Assembly: GCA_902805805.1 (NCBI GenBank) | Contig: CADCUE010000154.1 | Span: 1 to 10,149 of the forward strand | DNA length: 10,149 nt | Reading direction: 5' to 3' | Source: an uncultured Frankineae bacterium | GTDB lineage: Bacteria > Actinomycetota > Actinomycetes > Mycobacteriales > SCTD01 | In this document: in pieces, positions 5,831-10,149 of the stretch | Layout of the letters: each line of letters opens with the position of its first letter | Position numbering within the stretch: position 1 is the first letter of the stretch | Notes under the pieces: generated by a model | Told to the model about the DNA's origin: nothing | The model's database searches: none | Seen by the model: only the letters and a program-made list of their open reading frames with translations | Program-made: the position numbers and the translations under genes

Positions 5831-6963
5831 TAGTCGTCCTCGCCGTACATGATCACGCCGCGGATGTTGCGGCCCTCGAGCATGTCCTGGTAGCCGACGT
5901 TGATGTCCTCGAGCTTGTAGGTCTTCGTGATGAGCTCGTCGAGCTTGAGCTGGCCCTCGCGGTAGAGGCCCAGCAGCTTGGGGATGTCGAAGCGGGGGTT
6001 GCCGCCGCCGAAGACCGCGCCCTGCAGGCGCTTCTGCAGCAGCGCCAGCTCGAACAGGCTCAGCGGCACGTTGACCGGTCCGGCCTCACCCATCGCGGTG
6101 ACGACGCCCGTGCCGCCCTTGGCGACCAGCCCCAGCATCTCGCCGACCATCTCGCCCTCGATGCGGCCCACGGTGAGGATGGCCTTCTGGGCCATCGTGC
6201 CCCAGGTGAGCTCGTTGATGGGCTCCATCGCCTCGGCCATGCTGGCGAAGGCGTGCGTCGCGCCCATCTTCATGGCCTGCTCGCGCTTGAACTCGAGCGG
6301 GTCGATCGCGAAGATCCGCTTGGCGCCGGCGGCCTTGGCGCCCTGCACGGCGTTGATCCCGACCCCGCCGATGCCGATCACCGCGACGTTGTCGCCGGGC
6401 GTGACCTGGGCCGCGTAGACGGCCGAGCCCCAGCCGGTGGTGACACCGCAGCCGACGAGCGCGGCCTTGTCGAGCGGGATGTCGTCGTCGATCTTGATGA
6501 CCGAGGACTCGTGGCAGCACACGTACGGCGAGAACGTGCCGATCAGGCACATCGGCGAGGCGTTCTTGCCCTTGACCTGGTGGCGGTACGTGCCGTCGGC
6601 GATGGACTGCCCGGTCAGCAGCGTGGCGCCGTTGTCGCAGAGGTTCTGGTGGCCGCTCGAGCAGGAGGGACACCGTCCGCAGGACGGGATGAAGCCGAGG
6701 ACGATGTGGTCGCCCTCCTTGACGCTGGTGACGCCCGGGCCGACCTTCTGCACGATGCCGGCGCCCTCGTGCCCGCCGATGAAGGGGAAGCCGCCGGGCT
6801 CGACGAGCGGGATGTCCCCGATCCGCACGTGCTCGTCGGAGTGGCACATCCCGGACGCCGCGAGGCGGATCAGGACCTCGCCCGCGACCGGATCGCCCAG
6901 CTCGACCTCCTCGATCTTCCACTCCTCGTTCAGACCCCACAGCACCGCTGCCTTCGTCTTCAC
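5827..6963 (-). CDS. NDMA/mycofactocin-dependent zinc alcohol dehydrogenase (Rxyl_3153 family)
   Basis: A medium-chain zinc alcohol dehydrogenase of 378 residues. Catalytic zinc ligands are C40 (GMCHSD), H65-E66 (GGHEGAG) and C172 (LVGCGVTTGWG). Structural zinc ligands are C95, C98, C101 and C109. The Rossmann motif GIGGVG is at 197-202. The N-terminus KTKAAVLWGLNEEW and the overall sequence match the subfamily whose nicotinamide stays bound and is re-oxidised by mycofactocin (NDMA in vitro) rather than by exchange of free NAD. It probably oxidises primary alcohols to aldehydes in the cytosol. The GTG at 6963 is preferred over that at 6969: it gives the family's usual N-terminus and has GGAG 7 bases upstream. 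The ATPase and VWA genes follow it. A candidate MftR operator lies immediately upstream, so regulation together with cofactor synthesis is likely. Confidence 0.96.
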   Translation of the reverse strand: MKTKAAVLWGLNEEWKIEEVELGDPVAGEVLIRLAASGMCHSDEHVRIGDIPLVEPGGFPFIGGHEGAGIVQKVGPGVTSVKEGDHIVLGFIPSCGRCPSCSSGHQNLCDNGATLLTGQSIADGTYRHQVKGKNASPMCLIGTFSPYVCCHESSVIKIDDDIPLDKAALVGCGVTTGWGSAVYAAQVTPGDNVAVIGIGGVGINAVQGAKAAGAKRIFAIDPLEFKREQAMKMGATHAFASMAEAMEPINELTWGTMAQKAILTVGRIEGEMVGEMLGLVAKGGTGVVTAMGEAGPVNVPLSLFELALLQKRLQGAVFGGGNPRFDIPKLLGLYREGQLKLDELITKTYKLEDINVGYQDMLEGRNIRGVIMYGEDDY

Positions 6964-6983
6964 AAGCACACTCCGAACGTCGG

Positions 6984-6997
6984 GTGACCTCGGTCAC
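6984..6997. promoter_or_regulatory. candidate MftR operator between adh and mftR (GTGACC-N2-GGTCAC)
   Basis: GTGACCTCGGTCAC is a perfect 6-base-arm inverted repeat around TC. It lies about 20 bases upstream of the adh start, just after the predicted adh transcription start. It shares the GTGAC-N4-GTCAC framework with the repeat upstream of mftA. TetR proteins often bind such palindromes in the gap next to their own gene. Binding is inferred. Confidence 0.6.
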
Positions 6998-7010
6998 AGG
7001 CGAGGTGCGC

Positions 7011-7040
7011 ACCGTAGACCGGTCTGCGGGCGGCTCGCCA
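7011..7040 (-). promoter_or_regulatory. predicted promoter of the adh-ATPase-VWA unit
   Basis: On the minus strand TGGCGA (7040-7035) and TACGGT (7016-7011) are 18 bases apart, similar to the TGGTGA/TATGGT pair predicted for mftA. The start would be near 7004, directly upstream of the candidate operator. The perfect palindrome AGACCGGTCT (7016-7025) overlaps the -10 box and spacer. Prediction from motifs only. Confidence 0.35.
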
Positions 7041-7050
7041 GGGCACCCGC

Positions 7051-7079
7051 TCGACCGCACCCGTCGAAGGGTCGATGCT
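7051..7079 (+). promoter_or_regulatory. possible weak promoter for mftR
   Basis: TCGACC (7051-7056) and GATGCT (7074-7079) are spaced by 17 bases, about 40 bases before the mftR start. Both match the consensus poorly. They are listed only because mftR needs a rightward promoter within this 155-base gap and nothing better was found. Confidence 0.2.
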
Positions 7080-7118
7080 GCGCACTGCCCGGGAAGGGCG
7101 GACGACGGAGGTGACGGC

Positions 7119-7736
7119 GTGTCGATCGACGCGGACACCGGTGCGGCGCGAGGACGCAGCGGCCGCCCAGCGGCCACGACGCGGGCGGAGCTCGAGCAGG
7201 TCGCGCTCGAGCTGTTCGCCGAGCGCGGCTTCGACTCGACGACGGTCGAGGACATCGCGGCCGCGGCCGGCATCGGACGGCGGACCTTCTTCCGCTACTA
7301 CGCGTCCAAGAACGACGTCGTCTGGGGCGAGTTCGAGGAGAACCTGTCGGCCCTGCGCACCCGTCTGTCGCGCACCGACCCGTCCCGTCCGCTGCTCGAC
7401 GCGCTGTGCGAGGCGGTGCTCGCCTTCAACCGGCTCGACCCGGCGCACGCCCCGTGGCACCGCAACCGGATGGCGCTCGTGCTGACGGTCCCTGCGCTGC
7501 AGGCGCACAGCACGCTGCGCTACACGGCCTGGCGCGCGGTCGTCGCGGAGTTCGTGGGCGACCGGCTCGGCACGTCGCCGTCCGAGCTGCTGCCGCAGCT
7601 CGTCGCCCACCTGTGCCTGGGCGCGGCGCTGACGGCGTACGAGCAGTGGCTGCTCGATCCCGGCGCGGACCTGCAGGCGCTGCTCGCCGCGTCGCTGCAG
7701 GCGCTCGACGGCAGCTGGGCGGCGACGCACGCCTGA
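7119..7736 (+). CDS. mftR: mycofactocin system transcriptional regulator MftR (TetR family)
   Basis: A 205-residue TetR-family repressor. The N-terminal helix-turn-helix (about residues 20-65) has the run ELFAERGFDSTTVEDIAAAA followed by GIGRRTFFRYYASKND. The ligand-binding half contains FNRLD, RNRMALVL, HSTLRYTAWRAVVAEF and AYEQWLLD, which match my recollection of the MftR subfamily rather than generic TetR proteins. In mycobacteria MftR represses mycofactocin synthesis genes and responds to long-chain acyl-CoA. The GTG at 7119 is preceded by an excellent GGAGG at 7106-7110; the longer frame starting at 6984 would run through the intergenic operator and lacks family similarity. It is divergent from adh, with the GTGAC-N4-GTCAC repeat in the gap. 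The methanol dehydrogenase remnant follows on the same strand. Confidence 0.93.
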   Translation: MSIDADTGAARGRSGRPAATTRAELEQVALELFAERGFDSTTVEDIAAAAGIGRRTFFRYYASKNDVVWGEFEENLSALRTRLSRTDPSRPLLDALCEAVLAFNRLDPAHAPWHRNRMALVLTVPALQAHSTLRYTAWRAVVAEFVGDRLGTSPSELLPQLVAHLCLGAALTAYEQWLLDPGADLQALLAASLQALDGSWAATHA

Positions 7737-7765
7737 GCCGCCTGCGCACCTGTCCGTCCGGGCCG

Positions 7766-8719
7766 GTGCGGACCGACTGTTGCGGCACAGGGTGCGCGTG
7801 CGACTCCTTCGTCTCCATCGGCGGCGGCTCGAGCCACGACGCCTGCAAGGGCGCGCGCATCGCGGTCTCGACGACGGCCGGCACCGGCTCGGAGACGTCC
7901 TGGGCCTACGTCATCACCGACACGACGACCGACCCCGACAACCCGCACAAGCACGTCGCGTTCGACGACGCGGCCATCGCGACGCTCGCGATCGACGACC
8001 CGGTCCTGTACTTCGACTGCCCCGTCGACTACACCGCGCAGTGCGGCTTCGACGTCCTGGCGCACGCCTCCGAGCCGTACGTCTCGCGGCTGAACTTCGA
8101 GCCGTCGCTGGGCAACGCCATCCGGGCCATCAAGCTGACGAACGAGAACTTGCGTGAAGCCGTCTGGAACGGCCAGGACCTCAAGGGCCGCGAGGGGATG
8201 ATGTACGCGCAGTACATCGCCGCCCAGGCCTTCAACTCCGGCGGCCTAGGCATCATCCACTCGATCAGCCACGCGGTCTCGGCGTTCTACGACACCCACC
8301 ACGGGCTCAACAACGCCATCGCGCTGCCGCGCGTCTGGGCGTTCAACATGCCGGCGGCGTACGGCCGCTTCGCCGACATCGCCGAGGCCATGGGCGTCGA
8401 CACCCACGGCATGACCAAGGTGCAGGCGGCGGACGAGGCGCTCAAGGCCGCGGTGCGGCTGCTGCGCGACGTGGGCATCCCGGAGCGCTTCGTCGACGTC
8501 ACGGCGACGAGCTACAGCAAGAACCGGCTCGGACAGGGCCCCACGCAGTACTACGCCAACGCCGCCGTCATCAAGGGCGACGACGCGGACATCGACCGCA
8601 TCACCCACCACGTGCTGGGCGACGCCTGCACTCCCGGCAACGCCAAGGAGTGCACGTTCGACAACGTCCGCCCCGTCATCGACCACTGCATGAACGGCTC
8701 GCTCGACGACTTCCTCTGA
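7766..8719 (+). pseudogene. truncated, internally deleted NDMA-dependent methanol dehydrogenase
   Basis: From codon 7799 on, the protein matches the iron-type (group III) alcohol dehydrogenases known as NDMA-dependent methanol dehydrogenase (Mno/Mdo). It has CDSFVSIGGGSSHDACKGAR, TTAGTGSE, metal ligands D96 and H100 (FDVLAHASE), H165 and H179 (HSISH and THHG), and the C-terminus VIDHCMNG. Family members are, from memory, about 420 residues. Here only about 306 recognisable residues remain. Roughly the first 100 are absent, and about 27 more are missing between ACKGAR and IAVSTTAG, where intact proteins carry a loop with an NPKNPPH-like end. Both losses leave the frame open. The sole in-frame conventional start is GTG 7766, without a ribosome-binding site and 29 bases after the mftR stop. 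The lost part forms much of the nucleotide-binding domain, so the product is probably inactive. A sequencing or assembly fault is an equally live explanation. Confidence 0.8.
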
Positions 8720-8743
8720 CCGACCCGTCCGTCCTGTCAGGTG

Positions 8744-8781
8744 CGGGAGGGCCGAGCCCCTGTCCCGGCTCCGCCCTCCCG
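8744..8781 (+). terminator. strong hairpin between the methanol dehydrogenase remnant and the second ATPase
   Basis: CGGGAGGGC (8744-8752) pairs with GCCCTCCCG (8773-8781). After one mismatch, GAGCC (8754-8758) pairs with GGCTC (8767-8771) around an 8-base loop, a stem of about 14 base pairs. No U tract follows, which is common for actinobacterial terminators. It may end dehydrogenase transcription, or only reduce read-through into the ATPase gene. Confidence 0.6.
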
Positions 8782-8819
8782 TGTCGTCCGACCGTCCCGC
8801 CTCGAAGGAAGAGCGACCG

Positions 8820-9989
8820 TTGACGCTGCCCGTGGAAGACCTGCCCCCGGAGTCCGCGCCCGCCGTGCAGTTCGCGGACGTGGACGACGTCGTGCGCTCG
8901 CTGGGCGAGCACGGCTACCTGGCCGACGAGCGGCTGGCCACCAGCGTCTTCCTCATGTCCCGCCTCGAGAAACCCCTGCTGCTCGAGGGACCCGCAGGCG
9001 TGGGCAAGACCGAGCTGGCCAAGACGCTCGCCGTCGCGACGGGCCGCCGGCTCGTGCGGCTGCAGTGCTACGAGGGCCAGGACGAGACCAAGGCGCTGTA
9101 CGACTGGGACTACGGCAAGCAGCTGCTCTACACGCAGATCCTGCGGGACAAGATCGCCGAGCTGCTCGGGGATGCGGAGACCCTCACCGAGGCGGTCGAC
9201 GCCGTCAGCGCCCAGGAGAGCCTGTTCTTCTCGGAGCGCTTCCTGGCGGCGCGGCCGCTGCTCGAGGCGATCCGCTCGCCCGAGCCGGTGGTGCTGCTCA
9301 TCGACGAGGTGGACCGCGCCGACGAGGCGCTCGAGGCCGTGCTGCTCGAGCTGCTCGCGGAGTTCCAGGTGTCGGTGCCCGAGATCGGCACCTTCGTCGC
9401 GGTCTCGCAGCCGTACGTCCTGCTGACGAGCAACAACACCCGCGACCTGTCCTCGGCCCTCAAGCGCCGGTGCCTGCACCTCACGCTCGAGTACCCGGAC
9501 CGCTCCCGCGAGCTCGACATCATCGCCAGCAAGGACACCGGCCTGGACGCCGCACTGGTCAGCGGGCTGGTCGACATCCTGCACGAGCTGCGCGATCTCG
9601 ACCTGCGCAAGTCACCCAGCATCTCGGAGGCGGTCGACTGGGCGCGCACCCTGGCGGTGCTCAACGCCGATCGCCTCGACCCCGAGCTGCTCGCCCGGAC
9701 CATCTCGGTCGTCCTGAAGTACGAGAAGGACGTCGGCACAGCGCTCGGCAAGGTGCGGGCGCTGCAGGACCCGAACCGAGGTGGCGGGCGGCGAGCCGCA
9801 CCAGCACGCGCGCACGGGGACGAGCACGACCCCGACCACCCGTCCCCGCCCCCGGCCACGCCGCTGCGACCCGGCATCCGGCCCGCCGGCGAGCGCACCA
9901 CGGAGGGCGTGGCGGCGCGGGCCGAGAAGGACCGCGCTGGGCGGCACGGCAACTACTACGGCGGCCGCGCCGCGTTCAACAAGCGCTAG
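8820..9989 (+). CDS. MoxR/CoxD-type AAA+ ATPase (second copy)
   Basis: This AAA+ ATPase of 389 residues has Walker A GPAGVGKT at 57-64, Walker B VVLLIDEVD at 157-165, sensor-1 TSNN near 205 and KRRC near 217 as arginine-finger region. It resembles the CoxD/MoxR group, which acts with CoxE-type VWA proteins on redox enzymes; the following partial gene looks like such a partner. Residues from about 320 form a Pro/Arg/Gly-rich linker that ends in a distinctive tail, RHGNYYGGRAAFNKR. The TTG at 8820 is preferred because AAGGAAGAG lies 6 bases upstream. The alternative GTG at 8781 sits at the foot of the hairpin with no ribosome-binding site. The client is probably the methanol dehydrogenase encoded just before it, so an intact ATPase behind a broken dehydrogenase is odd. 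Confidence 0.9.
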   Translation: MTLPVEDLPPESAPAVQFADVDDVVRSLGEHGYLADERLATSVFLMSRLEKPLLLEGPAGVGKTELAKTLAVATGRRLVRLQCYEGQDETKALYDWDYGKQLLYTQILRDKIAELLGDAETLTEAVDAVSAQESLFFSERFLAARPLLEAIRSPEPVVLLIDEVDRADEALEAVLLELLAEFQVSVPEIGTFVAVSQPYVLLTSNNTRDLSSALKRRCLHLTLEYPDRSRELDIIASKDTGLDAALVSGLVDILHELRDLDLRKSPSISEAVDWARTLAVLNADRLDPELLARTISVVLKYEKDVGTALGKVRALQDPNRGGGRRAAPARAHGDEHDPDHPSPPPATPLRPGIRPAGERTTEGVAARAEKDRAGRHGNYYGGRAAFNKR

Positions 9990-10004
9990 GCCGCAGGTCC
10001 TCTC

Positions 10005-10149
10005 GTGGACGAGACCGTGCTGCGCTTCGCCACCGTGCTGCGCGAGCGCGGGGTGCGGCTGTCCGTGGCCGAGGTCGAGGACGCGTCCCGCGCGGTGGGC
10101 GCGATCGGGCTCACCCGCCGGCAGCCGGTCCGGCTCGCCCTCGAGGCGG
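10005..10149 (+). CDS. probable CoxE-like VWA-domain protein, N-terminal part
   Basis: The GTG at 10005 lies 15 bases after the ATPase stop; 48 codons are present before the right edge. The start (VDETVLRFATVLRERGVRLS followed by VAEVEDASRAVGAIGL) resembles the N-terminal helices of CoxE-like VWA proteins, where a short helical stretch with an RARG(V)-type motif is typical. The MIDAS-bearing VWA domain would lie outside the window, so the call rests on this short match and on the usual CoxD-CoxE gene order. A weak AGG about 7 bases upstream may serve as ribosome-binding site. Confidence 0.65.
   Translation, partial: MDETVLRFATVLRERGVRLSVAEVEDASRAVGAIGLTRRQPVRLALEA

Noticed and set aside
6984..7118. 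N-terminal extension of MftR by 45 residues
   Set aside because: The extension covers the operator-like repeat and does not look like TetR sequence; GTG 7119 has a strong ribosome-binding site.
7406..8719. A continuous frame joining the middle of mftR to methanol dehydrogenase as a fusion protein
   Set aside because: The part before 7766 is out of frame with mftR and has shadow-like composition; it is only an open frame in GC-rich DNA.
8676..9584. A 302-codon open frame antisense to the second ATPase
   Set aside because: The opposite strand encodes a clear AAA+ domain with Walker motifs; the antisense product has repetitive composition and no known motif.
1..10149. tRNA, rRNA, CRISPR arrays, insertion sequences and attachment sites
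   Set aside because: No cloverleaf, direct-repeat array, transposase motif or flanking terminal repeat was seen on reading both strands. The shortened methanol dehydrogenase has no visible mobile element at its borders.

Overview
The window is very GC-rich (about 70% or more by eye), makes heavy use of GTG starts and is densely packed. It carries a mycofactocin (MFT) locus, which together point to an actinomycete. The exact genus cannot be read from the sequence. Mycofactocin is a peptide-derived redox cofactor that re-oxidises the tightly bound nicotinamide of certain alcohol dehydrogenases, the ones assayed in vitro with NDMA as artificial acceptor.

Left half, minus strand, read right to left: the precursor peptide gene mftA (3660-3782, ending in the diagnostic IDGMCGVY), then mftB (RRE chaperone), mftC (radical SAM/SPASM maturase), mftD (FMN dehydrogenase), mftE (creatininase-type peptidase) and the start of an SDR oxidoreductase that runs off the left edge. 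Consecutive genes from mftB onward overlap through NTGA stop/start junctions (GTGA, ATGA, CTGA, GTGA), so the block looks like one translationally coupled operon. MftF (glycosyltransferase) and MftG are not visible in the window.

Middle, also minus strand: an NDMA/mycofactocin-type zinc alcohol dehydrogenase (5827-6963), a MoxR-type AAA+ ATPase that overlaps its stop codon, and a VWA/MIDAS protein. Their upstream region (6964-7118) is shared with the divergent TetR-family regulator MftR.

Right part, plus strand: mftR (7119-7736), a severely shortened NDMA-dependent methanol dehydrogenase gene (about 7766-8719) that lacks its N-terminus and an internal segment, a strong hairpin, a second MoxR/CoxD-type AAA+ ATPase (8820-9989) and the beginning of what looks like its VWA partner (10005 to the edge).

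Two unrelated alcohol dehydrogenase families are therefore each followed by a MoxR-like ATPase and a VWA or VWA-like gene, on either side of the regulator that probably controls cofactor synthesis. A 14-bp inverted repeat, GTGAC-N4-GTCAC, occurs in the promoter region of mftA and in the adh/mftR intergenic region, and is a good candidate for the MftR operator. The main oddities are the broken methanol dehydrogenase, the apparent CTG starts of mftE and the first ATPase, and the doubled dehydrogenase-ATPase-VWA layout.
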